DNA of 64,000 bases from Ophiodon elongatus (GCA_016806645.1 JACSYO010001856.1:2997001-3061000); one strand, 5' to 3'. Counted from the stretch's first letter, positions 1 through 13,105 are shown. The notes: generated by a model not told the origin, from the letters alone. Numbers and translations: made by a program.

Positions 1-1480
1 AACGGCATGTACATTGTCAACAGCAGTGTTCCTCATTTCCATACAGTAGGCTTGACGAGGAAGCCTGTACATGACGTGGATAAACTGTGCGAGGAGGATT
101 TCAGTCCTGCCGCGTGTCTCCGTGTGTGAGTGACTGATCACAGTGGAAGTGGCTTGTGTCTCTAATCCAGTACCACTGTTAGACTGCGCAAAGACCCGGC
201 TCTGTGTACCGCGGCACGGGTTGATCAAACCCATCATGTGACAAGCAACCTCTTCAAATGACGATGATTTCCCAGCTCTGTGTCCTTTCGGTTCCATATT
301 AGATCATCTTCTGACACTGCCGAGTCTGGTACTTCATCTGGGATAAAGATGATGTGCAATCCGACCGGAGGGGCTGGGAGTCAAGGGTAAACGAGGGGCT
401 GAGACAGGGGTACTGTGCCGGATTGGCTGACAGCTGTGACAATTATCATGTGCTATATTATAACCTTATGCTAAACACAAGATTTGATGAAGTATGTTGC
501 TTGACAAAACACTTCAAGGACATTTTACCATCAACAGCTGCGTGTCACGTTCACACGCGACACATAGCGCGAAGAAGAAAAAATAGCAGATCACACCACA
601 TATCAAAACTGGAGAGGATCTTGTCTGCTTCAATTTGTCCTATCAATCATCAAAATGTGACTCGGTGTTCTACTTTTCAACTATATCGTATTTTTCTAAA
701 GACAACTACACAGACAAGCTCTTGAATTATTTGTTGATACCTATTTGTTGGAACTGATTTCTGAATATGGTATTATTAACAAGCTTGAGCCGTGGACTAA
801 GTCCAAATGCTGACAATGACCTGAGCCACTAGAAAAAAAAACATATGGCACAAAACAGATGTGGACTGAACATCTAGGACAGGTCTAATTCTATCTCATG
901 TAGTCTTTGACCCAAATAAACTGGCATTATGATGTGACCTCAGATTAATATTGAATTAAGGGCCGAATATCATTTGTGGATGTTTACACGACCGTCAGCC
1001 CGTCTTCCTGGAATCCTGAAGCAGATAAGTTTGCTATAATGGCATTAGCCAAATCCCGAAGTATAGCAGACGGCACTTGTCTTGCTTGAGAAGCCACCTC
1101 ATTTCTTTATTTATTTTTCCTTCACTCATTCTGAACAAAGGGAAATATTCTACCAGGAATTGAATAGCTTAATCCTCTTTTCACTCTTCCCAGTAGCTTG
1201 AATGGTGACAGATTAACATCCTGGAGGTTTACAAACCCAGCCATTTGAAAATGTAATTGCTGGTGCCACACTGCATGCATGTGTTTAAGTTGAGGGTTAA
1301 TATTAAAGCTTAAAATACACACATGCACTGGAGTCAGGGGGGACGTGGCCAGGTTGGGCCAGACCCAAGTCCCGAAAGCCCAGGTGGGACGGACCATTCT
1401 GTCCTGGACGTATCAGGGAGTCGCAAGCTGTCCCAAACCCTCGCTAGGCTCCATAGTTACTGTTCACTTCTGCTAATTAT
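1..1480. other. non-coding span, no gene recognised
   Basis: The reading frames here are short and look random in composition. The 123-codon plus-strand frame at 354-725 has no recognisable domain and no coding-like bias. I see no repeat family or tandem array. If the minus-strand exon at 13.4 kb is real, this would be part of its first intron or of the intergenic space beyond. Confidence 0.5.
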
Positions 1481-1482
1481 TA

Positions 1483-1514
1483 CAGCCAATCAGAGGGGTT
1501 AACGGGGCGGAGCC
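1483..1514. promoter_or_regulatory. CCAAT box plus GC box, promoter-like
   Basis: An NF-Y-type site (cagccaatcag, 1483-1493) lies 10 bp upstream of an SP1-type GC box (ggggcggagcc, 1504-1514). This spacing is common in proximal promoters. There is no TATA box and no convincing first exon on either side, so it could equally be part of an enhancer or a chance pairing. Confidence 0.22.
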
Positions 1515-1628
1515 TGGCCAGACCATGTTCTGGGGCATTTAACAGCTGGCAGGAACGGAGGTGAATGCATTACACACTGCCCTCATCCAATAAAAATAAA
1601 ACACCCTGACATCTGAGGTGTACTTAGC

Positions 1629-1850
1629 ACGGAGGGAAGGGAGGAAGTGAGGGAGCCAAGAAAGAAGGGATCAAGAGAGGGAGGGGAAGAGGAGGGTGGG
1701 CTGGGGTGAAGGGGAGAGAGAGCATCTGATAACATGATGTCCAAGTGCCACCTAGTGACAGCTTCCAAGCTCCTCTGGTCCTTAAGGCTCCAGAGCATCA
1801 GAGGTGAAGGGGGAGGGGGGGGAGCGGCGGGGAGGGGGGGTGGACAGATG
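1629..1850. repeat. purine-rich tract with G-runs
   Basis: From 1629 to 1721 the plus strand is almost all A and G. A second block at 1804-1843 has four or more G-runs of three to eight bases. The second block fits the G-quadruplex pattern. The frames called through here are low-complexity artefacts (Pro/Ser-rich or Gly-rich). Confidence 0.7.
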
Positions 1851-2159
1851 AAGCGACCCAGGACGGCGGGATTGTATATCAGTAGCATATTGTTTTATTC
1901 TTCAAGACACGTCAGCGAGCACCAACCCTTTCCAAAGCACAGTCTGAATCGTTATATTCCAACACACAGTAAGACGACGACGTTCAGAAATGATGTCGAT
2001 TGGAATCACTTTACGTCTCGTTTCTAAAACCCAATAAAAAATAAAAAATAAAAAAAACCGCAAAGTTCTTCTTCAAGTGACCCCTCTGTCTGTTCAGCTG
2101 GGGGAGCGGGCCTGTAACACTGCACTGGTATGCTGACGGACCTGGGCTCCTAGGTCCCC

Positions 2160-2960
2160 TCCCCTCATTAACCCAGGTATAAATCACACTCTGCCAGTGC
2201 CCAGAGGTGAGAGGGATGAGAGTGGAGGTGAGCTTGAAATAATGCTTATGTCACGGCGGGTCAGCCCTCCATTATGGCCGTTTCAAAAACTATTAATCTT
2301 GCTTGTAGTCAGTGGCCTAGAAATAATTACTTCATCTAACCCATGTAATACAGCATGACCAGCAGTCGAGCCTGGTCAATTTGAGGCTCGGGAGGAAGTC
2401 TGAGGAGGGGTGGGGAGGCGGGTGGGGGCGGGGGGGGGGCATAGAGAAAGGGAGTGAGAGAGAAACGGGGAGAGCCACAAATTACTAGGCCCTGTCTCCT
2501 GCTACTGGGTGACTGATGTCCTGCTCACTTCAGCTGTGGCCTTTTACACTCCTAACACTGATTTAGATAGATACACACACGCGCACGCTCCGAGAGGCAG
2601 ATCATGTACAAGCACGCACACGCACGCACATTAATCCGCGATTAAATACATGTACACATTGAGGGAGGAACGAGCGAATCACATCATTTTAAAGCCAACA
2701 AAATATGCAAGTGAAAATATTTTCTTTAGTTGTCAGTCAAAGGCAATTTTGAAAGCCACGCTGTTACACGCAAGCATTTAAAAACCCAACGCCGTGGGTA
2801 AACAGAGGAGCCACCGCAAACTCAGCCTGCATGAGCGTCACAGGAAGTATGTATGGAGTGACATAAATAAATGCAGCCCTCCAGTGGCTGTCACAGCTGG
2901 CATTGCAGGTGCAAATTTAATTAGTCAAGGTGAAGTCTCCCTTGTTGTCTGAGAAGGGGG
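2160..2960. other. candidate conserved non-coding element cluster
   Basis: No coding frame is present. At 2230-2380 and 2660-2960 the composition is balanced and homeodomain-like words are frequent (attaat, aataattac, tttaattag), together with TGTCA/TGACA words typical of MEIS/TALE sites. The G-rich stretch and a CA/CG-rich patch near 2570-2630 interrupt it. Conservation is inferred from texture only and was not measured. Confidence 0.35.
2404..2440 (+). repeat. G-rich tract, G-quadruplex pattern
   Basis: At least five G-runs of three to ten bases occur within 37 bp, separated by one- to three-base loops. This satisfies the simple quadruplex pattern on the plus strand. It sits inside the regulatory-looking block at 2.2-2.96 kb. 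Confidence 0.7.
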
Positions 2961-3179
2961 GGTCCTCGCCATGCACGGCTGTAAACACGCACTATATCCT
3001 AATCAGGTGTCACCGCGGCGTTTGATCAGCCCGCGAAAACTTGTCACGGATCCCCGGCAGAGAGTGGGCCGAGGGGGGAGAACAAAGGAAAAGAGCTGTC
3101 ACGAGAGAACAGGGTGGTGCTGGTGATGGCGGTGGCAGTGGATGAAGAGAGTTTGCCCATTAGCAGTCTCTGTCGCCTA

Positions 3180-3203
3180 TCTCTCTCTCTCTCTCTCTCT
3201 CTC
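3180..3203. repeat. (CT)n microsatellite
   Basis: About 11-12 perfect CT units. The short Ser/Leu and Arg/Glu frames spanning it on both strands are products of the repeat, not genes. Confidence 0.9.
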
Positions 3204-4009
3204 CCGCTACCCCTTAACGTCTCCCCTCCTCTTGTTTTCTCTGTGGCTACCTGCAGTACACGCCTCACTGTAGCCCCGTCTTCGTCTGCGCTTCCGCTCT
3301 GAGGGAATCTCAACCACAGCTGTCACACGCGTGTGCTTCACAACCCCGCCAACAAAGCTTTCCCGAAAGAAAACCCACAAAAGTAGTAACACTACTTTTG
3401 TTTACCTCCCTAAAAAAAAAAAAAAAAAATGAAATGTTCAGAGGCACAAACTGCGCTCGTTTTGTTTTTATCAAGCACCCATTCGGAGTCGTTGGGTCCT
3501 CCTGAAAAGCCTGGAGAAGGAGAGGCAGACACGGCGTTCTCCTCCCGCCCCACGCGCCTCCGGGCTGCACTGAGGCAGTGCAGGAATACACGCGCCATTA
3601 GACGCTGTTTACCTTTCAGTTTGGGCGATATTGAATACATTAGCCGATTGAACCTCATAAGAAACACAGGCGAGTGACAAGGCCCAATCGTCTTTGCGAC
3701 TACCATGGTAACTGAGATTACAGGCTAACAAAGAGCAGACAGGGGGAAAAAATATTTAAAACCCGAATAGTGATACATAAATTAATTAAAGGACAAAAAA
3801 ACAAGTGGAGAATTAAAGTTGGAACATCTGTCAGCGACTTAGCTTCCCAACGTAATACCAGTGTTAGAACATTTATACCCTTGAAGTTAATGATCCCCTC
3901 TTTAATTGACAGTCAAGGAAAACTGGCTGCGGCAGCATCCTGCCGAGACACCGATAAGAGGCCCCCTCCCCCCTCCCAAAAATAAAATAAAAAAACAGTT
4001 TAAAGAACC

Positions 4010-4200
4010 TTGGCACTAATCCCTATTGTCATCCCAGCGCAGCAGAAGGACTTACAAACACAGATAACTCCGCTGAAGCTGTCTATTTCTCAGGAGTTAT
4101 GGGGACAGCCGAGCCGCTGCGCGCCTTGAATCAGTCACTCAGATTAGCCCAATCCCTCTGTGCTGTCAGTCAGCCGAGACAGTAGCCTGTCACCACATTT
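4010..4200. other. candidate conserved non-coding element
   Basis: This is a balanced-composition block without an open frame. It holds TTGTCATCC, GATAACTCC, gaatcagtcactcagatt and CTGTCAGTCAG words, which resemble clustered TALE/homeodomain sites. It lies between AT-rich, less structured flanks. Function is inferred only from texture. Confidence 0.27.
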
Positions 4201-4472
4201 ACATGAGTCCATCTCATATGTGACAATGCCCCCTATATATGACAATGGCTGCGTGGAAGGGGTCCACTCGCTCGCAGATAGCGGGTGTACAGTCAGGCAG
4301 ACGGGCTGTTGTTGGATTAAGCTCGTGGTGTGCGCTGTGCTCGTGTCGTCGCTGACACTCCAACAACAAGTTTAAGGAGTCTTAACCATCGCTGTTTTTC
4401 CCATAGTGGAGAGAATGTGGGAGATGTATGTCAGATGAAACACACACACATACACCTACACTGACAAACGCC

Positions 4473-4498
4473 CACACACACACACACACACACACACA
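4473..4498. repeat. (CA)n microsatellite
   Basis: About 13 CA units, preceded at 4440-4470 by a degenerate CA-rich stretch. Confidence 0.9.
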
Positions 4499-4499
4499 C

Positions 4500-5729
4500 T
4501 TCAAATAACTTGGAAGTACAGAATGACTGTTAGCTTAACTAGTTCATGTCTTCCCCAATGTTGGCTTCAAGCATGACTTTAATCCACCTACTTCACTTAA
4601 CATGGTGAAGCTCAAAGAATAAAAGGGGAAAACAACATAAAATGAAGCACGCCCGATATAAAACATCTGGATCAGTCTCCATCTTGAATAAACACACAGT
4701 ACGATGGAGATTAAAAAGCCAACCCCCCCAAAACAAAATCTCCAAACTTTGGGGGTGTCAAGTTATTCAGGGATTAGTTCCTGCCAGAGTGTGAGTTTGT
4801 ACTTTTAACTGAACGTGTGGTACTTGGCGGCACCTGAGAGCTCACAGGGCGCTTGCTGCTTTTTTTTATGCTTCTGTGGCTCACTCCACTTCAAATAGTC
4901 CTGCAACAAATGACAGTGGATGCCCTCTACATAACAGGGCCAGTGCAAGCATGACACAGGGGTTGACAACTGAACCCTCAAACTCCCTCACCCTTACCCC
5001 TGCCACCGCACACACACACACAAATAGCCCCGCAAACAGCCCTGACATGACCGCTCGGCAGCCCCTCCTAACCCCTCCTTGTGTTTTTTTCTCTCTCCAT
5101 CTCACTGGAGACAACCCTCAATTCAGGACCGTTTTAGCCAGGCAAGTGGATGTGACCCGCTGCCCTCCAGTCAGGCTCATCTGAATAAACAGCGTTGAAG
5201 AAACAGGCAGAGGAGGGAAAAAAAAATCTGCCTACATTATGATAGGAAGAGGGGAGATCGGATTCAGCCATGGGGCTCTTTTCTTTATGCACGTTTGATC
5301 AAGTGCTTGACAGCGCCGGTGGATGGAATTACGGACTGTTGAACAAAAAAGTTGTGGTGTGGGTGTTAACTGTGAGTGTGCGAGTGTGCATGTTTGTGCA
5401 CAGTTCAGTCTGGACAGCTGGGTTTTCCGTGGCCTGACGGTGTTGGGCTTGTGACAAGCCTGCCGCGCCACACCACCACATACAAAGCGCAAACCCGCCC
5501 ACCAGCCTTCGCAAGTCCGTCACTCAGGGAGGCCGAGGGAAGTGCCGTGAGAAGAGGTCAGACGTGGAGGAAAGAGGTGGGAGGAGAGGAGGATGAGGAA
5601 GGAGGGAGGGCTGGTCAGGGGTTAAGTGTAGAGAAGACAGCGATGAAAGGCAACTGTCATGCACCAGTGCTCGCCCAGGAGCACCTGTCTCGAGAAGAAC
5701 ATGCAAAGTGTGCCGGTCACGTCCTGACA

Positions 5730-5730
<1 letters not shown>
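4500..5730. other. non-coding span, no gene recognised
   Basis: Several 60-190-codon frames overlap here on both strands. They are driven by a short CA patch near 5010 and by the CA microsatellite at 5.73 kb. None shows a domain, splice context or consistent coding bias. The 189-codon frame at 5376-5945 includes the His/Thr run encoded by the microsatellite and is rejected. Confidence 0.5.

Positions 5731-5731
<1 letters not shown>

Positions 5732-5769
<38 letters not shown>
5732..5769. repeat. (CA)n microsatellite
   Basis: About 19 CA units, then a CACG/CACACG tail. Confidence 0.92.
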
Positions 5770-5777
<8 letters not shown>

Positions 5778-6539
5778 TCACTGGAAAGGGCTGATGCTCC
5801 ACCGTTGGAAAGGCATCGCCTGTCTGACAGCATGCCAGTCAAGCTGTCGTTGGCTCCTTCGCATATGCAAGGAAAAGTTAGGCTGATGAAGAATAAAAAC
5901 ACACAGGGGCTCAGAGAGAAAAAAAAAAAAATCACTGAGACATGAACAGACTACCTGAAGTGAGGAGACACTTCTCAAAGACTTGATGCAGAGTAAATGC
6001 TGGAACGAACAGTACAAAAAGCTCCATGAAAGCGAATCCGGGATAACCAGGACATCTACTACAGACTGAAAGTCGGTGTGGTTACTAAAGTCCTCAGGTG
6101 GGAGCAGTTATCCAAAGCATATGATGTCACAGGGACAAACATTTTTTTTGGGGGTGTTCTATTAAATAGTATTAGAATTAGAATAATGGGCAATGTTTTA
6201 TTTGAGTGCTTTAGTTTGACATGATTACTATCACACCCCATAAAGCTATAGCAGTGCTATTTTTCAATATCATTCATGTTTGTTTTACAAGTAGAAACTA
6301 CCTGTGGTATTTTGTTGATGGCGTTTAGCAATGGGAAGCCATGTGTACCTCCAGCTGGCTAAGCTAATTGCAATGCTTTAACCTGGCACCGGCTAAAAGG
6401 AGGCACTGCGTATATTCAGCCTCGACGAAGCAATAAGCCAAACGCCAGGTATTTTTAACACACTTTCATTGCTCATGTTTATGGAAAGGAGCTTATGATG
6501 TACAAATTAACAGTTACTATTTACAGCGCCTCGTGAACC

Positions 6540-6760
6540 TGGTTTCCTGCAGCTTTTGTGAATGAAGGGTTTTGGACTTTCAATCGAAAGCAGATGTTGG
6601 GCAACACCTTGGCAGGAGGCCCTTTTGTTTTATTGGAAAGGTGAGTCATTACAAAGGAAAATAAGTTCACAAATAAACAGCCAGCAGACTGATCCGTCTT
6701 ATGCAGATTGCTTCGCAGAGTGAAATCATTTTATTAGAGTCAGCCAGAATAAGCAAAAAG
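6540..6760. other. candidate conserved non-coding element
   Basis: The block has low-ambiguity AT/GC balance, an AP-1-like site (gtgagtcat), aataaacag forkhead-like words and tttattagag. It has no open frame and no repeat. Call is by texture only. Confidence 0.25.
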
Positions 6761-7659
6761 ACTCCTTTCCAGCTTCAGACTAACTTTCGGCATTGGTTGC
6801 GCCTAACCTGGTGCACCAGCACATCATTTAGGTTCACCCAGAGATTTCCACCTTTTGGCGCCGAAATAAAGACAATTTAAACGTTAACTTTTTCCTCATT
6901 TCCTATACACAATGGTCATATCTTAATACAATATGTAAATGATAGTTTTGGGTCAATGCGTTTGGGTCACATGAGGCCATAGATGTTGGGTCCACGTGTC
7001 CCGCATTAAGAATGAGAGATAACGACATGTAAATTGCCACACCAAGCTTAGATGCATCACAGTACAACTGTGTGAAAATGGCCGAGGCCAGGTTTTTAAT
7101 ACGATCCTGTTCGGGATCATCTTTACATATGTAAATATGTTGGTATAAGAGTAGCGCGATGTGTGTGCGTAGCGGTGTTTGGTCGAGCGACATAGACAAA
7201 AGGGCCGTGGATGCGCTCACGGCAGTCAGCTGTTGCCGATCGTTGCAGAGAAAAATAGTTGAATATTGACGAAAAGATTATCAATAGTTCTTTCTTTGAA
7301 CTACCGGCGTGTTTAAAGTTGTGATGTAGCCCGAGTACGGGTTCAGGCCACGGTTTCACACACATACACACACACGGAGACAGACCTGCTAAGTGAAATT
7401 AAAACGTTTAGTTGCACTTGACAGATTTTTGGTTGTTGGTCGCACTCTGAAGCCCCGTATAAAGTATTCTGGCCAGGTAGCATTAGTTATTTTTTCTTTG
7501 GAGTCTGAGTCTGAATGAGTTGATGCAATATCACCAGTGTAAATGTTATTGTCTTTCCAATATCCATGGTGCTAACGAAGCCTATTGAAGAGTTTTATTA
7601 CTCGTGTTTTTTTTAGCATTCACACAAACAGCAGCCTCAACACATATATAGAAAACTGT

Positions 7660-7778
<119 letters not shown>

Positions 7779-7829
7779 ATCAGACTGCCAAACAAACAGA
7801 AAGGGAAAATAACGACTAGCCCGGATCAT

Positions 7830-8240
7830 AGCCTCGAGTGGCTAATGAACCCCCCGGAGACTCTTGCCTGTGTATGAGTTGAGAGGGTCATTCCCATGTT
7901 TATTCAGCACATGTCCAATGAGCCACCACCCTCTATTGATTGAACTGATTATTCTATGTCTCTCTTGTGACGGGACACATGCATGACAGATGAACCCTAC
8001 TTGAGCGGGTCACATTTGATGTAATCTCATTGAATCTGATGGCTGATCTGGTCGCCCAGTTTGCATGAGCCACGTCGCGGCCCTGTGTGCGAATACGCTG
8101 ACATCTGTGGCTAATGCCTCAACACTAATACGAGGTGCTCGGTAGGGGCTGTCAGACACGAAAGCTGTCAAGGGGTGTTTGGCCAATGCTAGTGACTGCT
8201 TCCATAAGAGAAACCCATCCCAGTGGTAAATGCTAAACAT
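7830..8240. other. candidate conserved non-coding element
   Basis: A sharp change in texture begins just after the CA repeat. Words include attgattgaactgatta (PBX/HOX-like), TGACAG, gctaatg and catgcatgac. No frame of interest and no repeat homology are seen. Likely regulatory, by texture only. Confidence 0.3.
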
Positions 8241-9560
8241 AGCGATATATACCCAGGTATTGGTACCTGAAGTGGTAGTTCACAAAATGTCTTAATTTTT
8301 TTACGTTCAAGCTTCAATATTTTTTTTTTTAATTTGGATAGAGTGAAGGCTGCTGGAGGAAATGAAACTAAGCAGGATTGCACGGGTGTAAGACCTGAAA
8401 ACATTTTTTTACCACATATCTGCTATCATCACTTATCATATAGTAGCCATCCAGTCAGAGGTGAGCAGATGGCAGCCGTTGCTCGGCGGAAACCTCTGCA
8501 GATGTCCCTTTTAGTTACAGTTTGACTCACTATGGCGTTCAATCCCCGAGCCACACCAAACTGTAATGCCAAGCATAAGGCCGTCTCTGTTTTTCCATTT
8601 AAATGTTTAGTAAGACCACGGGGCCTCGCAAGCACACATAGGAGTCCATGACAGGCCATCTTCGCCACGTACCCTGAGATAATGCAGGCGGGGCCGTAAA
8701 AATTGATATCCTTCCAGATGCAAACCAAATGTAGACATCATGCACCTCTAAAATGTTATGCATTCAACACAGACCACTATAAAAAAAAAGGTGGTCGGAG
8801 GTGAGGGAACGACATGCAGGCTTTCTCATATTGATCGTGAGAAGCTAACCCAACACTTATGCAGCTGATAACCGATGCCATTAACAGAGAACCATCTCAT
8901 GGGTGATAAACACGAACTCGGAGCATCATTTTATCTCAAGCAACCAGCTCGCTCGTGTCACCAGTTGTAAAGTGAATTTAATAATGAAATCAAAGATGAA
9001 GTGGAGAAAAACATACAACAATCAGTCCCATCTTTCTATCAGTGACATCTTTAAAACTAAGACTCACCCTCCATCACTCTTACTGCAGCGCTCCAGAATT
9101 AAGTTGGTTGATTAGTTGAATCTCCTACTGTTAAACTAAAATATACACAAAAAAAAACACGAAACTAAACGACAACATAAAGTACAATCAGTATTGTAAA
9201 TATGCAAACACATTACATGTCATATCTCCTTCCTTTCACTATAGTACAAGTTATGAAATTCTTGGACTAAACTAGTCAGAAAAATGACATTTTAAAGAGA
9301 AGCTTGACTGACCGAGTTGATCTGTAAACACCTTAGTCAAAATATATGAGCCAAAGATCAAACAGGCAAAACAAGGTAAAGACATGTAGAGGAAAAGCAC
9401 AGCGGCAGACTAATCAGCCCCCTCCAACTCTCACATAGCAAATCGATGAAATACCTGGGGCCTTGGACCTGCACTATATTACACTCCAACACTTCATATT
9501 CACTCATTGATTTTACTTTTCAGAATAGTATATCATTGAACTCCAATGGGAGCGAAAAAT
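8241..9560. other. non-coding span, no gene recognised
   Basis: AT-rich sequence with short random frames. I could not place any repeat family, exon or regulatory cluster here. Confidence 0.5.
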
Positions 9561-9639
9561 AGAGGCCGGGGCTGAGGTCAACCCTTGCGTGGACGGATGT
9601 TTGCACAATATTGATGGCGCAAGCAGAAAGAAATGACTA

Positions 9640-10010
9640 AATATCTGGATCAATAGCTAGTTTCCCTAGCCACGACAGGTTGTTCCAGATGGAAATATAT
9701 AAATACTTCTTTATGGCTACTGCAATGGCCCTAACGAACAGGGCTAAATGCCCCCCTTAAGGTAAACCCTTTGATTAGCCAGGGCCAGAGGTGACAAGTG
9801 GGGACTGCTGATGCTACTATGCCACGCTTCCAACAGCCCGAGGTTGCTAATGCACACAGGGGCCCAGTAAAGGGGCCAAGGAAATGGCAGGTCACAAGCC
9901 CTGGGCAAAGTGCTCCGTGCTACCTGACCCTCCTATTCATTTGTAATGATGATGGGCCCAGGCTACACCATTCTCGGTCATGTTCAAATAATGCATACGG
10001 TGAATAATTT
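9640..10010. other. candidate conserved non-coding element
   Basis: Dense, balanced sequence with gatcaatagctag, cctttgattagccaggg and catttgtaatgatgatgg words. The 69-codon frame at 9798-10007 has no family features and is treated as chance. Confidence 0.3.
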
Positions 10011-10198
10011 AAGAAAATCTTTTTTCACAATTTTCACATTTTCTAATTGCAGTAATCAGAACTGCAACTGGTCGGTCCAGCATGGTTAGGCCTAAAGAAA
10101 CAAATGTGCAAGTGGAAGTCTCCAATTTTCAGCCAGATGAAGCAAGAATGAAGTCGAGTTAAATCTGTGGAGCTTTGAATAATCAACTCAGGCCAACG

Positions 10199-10220
10199 TG
10201 CTGCTGCTGCTGCTGCTGTT
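10199..10220. repeat. (GCT)n trinucleotide repeat
   Basis: Six to seven GCT/CTG units. The minus-strand frame reads poly-Ala and is not a gene. Confidence 0.85.
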
Positions 10221-10229
10221 GGCACAAGA

Positions 10230-11270
10230 GCTGCCTGTTCTTATTTACAGCACGACACAATTACTGTGAACAACACCCAACCTCACAGCTTCCCCTGCTC
10301 CACAGCAGCCAATGGGGCCATAAAGAGGGAGGAACCACATAATTGCCTGCTCTTTAATTAAATGAAAGCTATAAGGTTCATTTGCCTCCTTTTTTTACAT
10401 GTTGAACTGGCCAACCCACTGCTGAAGACCTCCCAGACGCCATCCCTGCTTGGCCCTAAATCATGCCTGAATAAACTGCCCAGTGGGTCCCTGCTGGACA
10501 CACAGTGGCCGCCCAGCGGCAAGGCCAGAGCAGGGCATGCGGTGGATCGACACCTAGCCAGCGATAAGTAATTCTGTAGAGGATTAGCAGCATGATAGCC
10601 TGATCAATACTGTGTGCTCAGGCCATTAGGAATGCAGCGAGGAAATGACCCCCTGCGGTAATAAAGCAGGGCATCTGGGTTCTCCTTCATTTGCCAGCTC
10701 CATTAGTGTAATGGTATCATTATCTGCCACAGCCGTATTTTTCTGAGCCTTGGCTTTTCCACAGTTAGGCCGGCGGGGGTCTGATGAAGCTGTGAGAACC
10801 CCCATGCAGAGTGTTCCCCTTTCTACCATTCTATACAGAGCCGAGGTGTAAATCTAGCTCTGTTGGAGCTTATGTGCTACCCTGCCTTAGGTATCCAAAC
10901 CCATGTTTTATGTCAGCACCCAACACTATTTCTCCATTATTGGCTCATTAATAGAGCAAGCAGCATGTAGCTCGGGTTAAAAGGGAGAAAAAGATGGCCG
11001 GCAGAGTGCAAAGCTGCTGAATGTGCTGAATCCGACACCCCCCCTCTTGCTAAAACACTAGGCCTGACATGACAGGACGTCGGCATTAGTCGCCATAAAT
11101 CGTTTCCTTTACACTAATTCACCAGCTAACATTTTGTGCGGGAGAATTGATTAACCATGTCTGGATGTGTGGCCACATAATCAGCTTTTACCTCGGTAGT
11201 TGTTAATTTTTCAGGTGCCAAGGGCACAAACCATTTTAATGGTGTTCAAGTTAAATTGCCTAAACAGCTT
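10230..11270. other. strong candidate conserved non-coding block
   Basis: About 1 kb of balanced sequence without repeats or coding potential, the most regulatory-looking block on the left side. It contains a CCAAT word (gcagccaatgggg), ctctttaattaaatg, cctgatcaatactg and a palindromic paired TAAT site (ccattagtgtaatgg, 10,700-10,714). Such blocks in fish are often deeply conserved enhancers of developmental regulators. Conservation itself could not be tested. Confidence 0.45.
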
Positions 11271-13080
11271 ATAGGTGCCATAACAGGGCAGAAGCATTGG
11301 GCTGATCTGACAATGGGGTGGGTGATGGGACCTCTACAAGCATCTGGTGACCTGTGTGGTCATTACAGCCTGCCGCTCCACACACATTCTGTTTCGACAT
11401 GGCACTTCTTGTCATCGCTGTCCAAATGAATGCATCAAAGACGGCATTAAATATCGGGTTAAGGACAGGGTCAGTTTTTCTACCTTCCATAGGCATGACT
11501 GAATTTTCTATCCTGTGATGACAATGCTGATAAAACATAATGAAGTGTTTTCAATTCATTAGGTTGAAAGCATTGAAGTTTTTTCCATGTGAGAGGACAT
11601 TCATGAGGAATGTAGCTATTGAGAAATGGCGATTACAAATAGTCTCGATTTCTGAGTTGAAAAATGAAAAGAGTTGTAAGGTGTGTGATTCTAACAATGT
11701 CTTGATTGGATCTATCTTCAGTCTAAGTAAAATAGTTATATTATTTGGGATTTTTAATTCAAATATGGGTGGATTAATGTGGATGGGACAGACAATTATC
11801 CCGAAAGAGATAAACCGATGTCCTGATATTTAAAAGATATCTATATATCTGATTTCTGTGACATCCCACCACCACCGAACCAGTAACCACTGACTTACTG
11901 TGAATTGCAGGTTTCTCAGGAGATTGTGTATTCATTTGGCACTAATCTGATGGCGCTTGCATTCCCTAACTCAGAATGACAGTGGACCTACATATCGGAT
12001 TCCTCACTTTGTGCAGCACTGCAGACATTGCACACACTTACTGGATAAGACAACCATCATATCCAAGTTATCATACTATCTGTATCATTATTATATTTTT
12101 AAAAGAAAGTGGTCAAAATGCATGCAGCTCCTTCCTCGGCTTCTCTACAGTCGTGTAGTCATTTTACAATTAAAATTCCTCTTGCTCATCCTTATATTTA
12201 TCTAAAAAAGAAAGGAAGCTAAGCCATTAGGTCTGTGCAGTTCTGCCTGACTGCCTGAGGGCCAGCTGGAATGAGTTCTCTCTCTGAGCCGCTCATCTGG
12301 CCGCCATGGCTGCTTTCATAAACAGGAGGAACCACGTCTTACATAGTTTCACTGCTGTCTAACATGATCCAAACATATGTGCCCCTGCAGACGGCATCCA
12401 ATTCAGGAGATAAGAGGAGGAACAGACAGAGAGGCAGACAGACAGACACTATGACTATAGGCGAAACACATCCCAGGATGCCTGCACACCAGAGCCATTT
12501 CCTTCCTTTCCTTTGGTGTCTCAACAAACCGCAAAGTTTCGGTGATAGGCCACGGCACGTGAAAGCCCGAATAAGCCCAGGTCAGCACGAAACACTGCTT
12601 TAACGCACTCCAGCTCACACAACAGTTGGTCAGCACGGATTTCATAGATGCACCCGTCACTGTTCAATTCCATGTGCAAATCCTCCTGCACACACTGTTA
12701 TAGCTTAGCAGTTTCTACAGCTGGCATATGTACAGAGGGTATTATTTAAGAACAGTCATCACTACATTAGCCGATAACTTCCATCATTTCTACTGTACAG
12801 CAGAGCACCAGCTATTATCCACTGTGTCCATTGTGAAGCCTGGAGCAGCTGTGGGCTGCTAGCCTGGCACCACGCCAGATCTAAAACACCCTCCACACTA
12901 ACTTGACCATTTGTTTTTTCTGTTGCACTGGGCTGCTCTCCTACTAACAACTGATTCACTGTTCGCTCTTCACACCACACTTAGTCTTCAACGTTCCCTT
13001 TTGTTTGTGTGTGTCTTTTTTTTTAAAAATTAAATGTTAATAACTACAACCTAAAGAATAGTTCTGAGTCGAACTATTTG
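11271..13080. other. non-coding span, no gene recognised
   Basis: AT-rich sequence. The 97-codon frame at 11,540-11,833 and the 82-codon frame at 11,957-12,205 are AT-driven and have no domain or splice context. No repeat family was identified. Confidence 0.5.

Positions 13081-13105
<25 letters not shown>
13081..13105. repeat. poly(T) tract
   Basis: 25 consecutive T bases. This could be the tail of a minus-strand retroposed copy, but no recognisable body follows and no target-site duplication was identified. Confidence 0.9.

Noticed and set aside
5376..5945. 189-codon plus-strand frame
   Set aside because: It includes the poly(Thr-His) run of a CA microsatellite, overlaps frames on the other strand and shows no domain.
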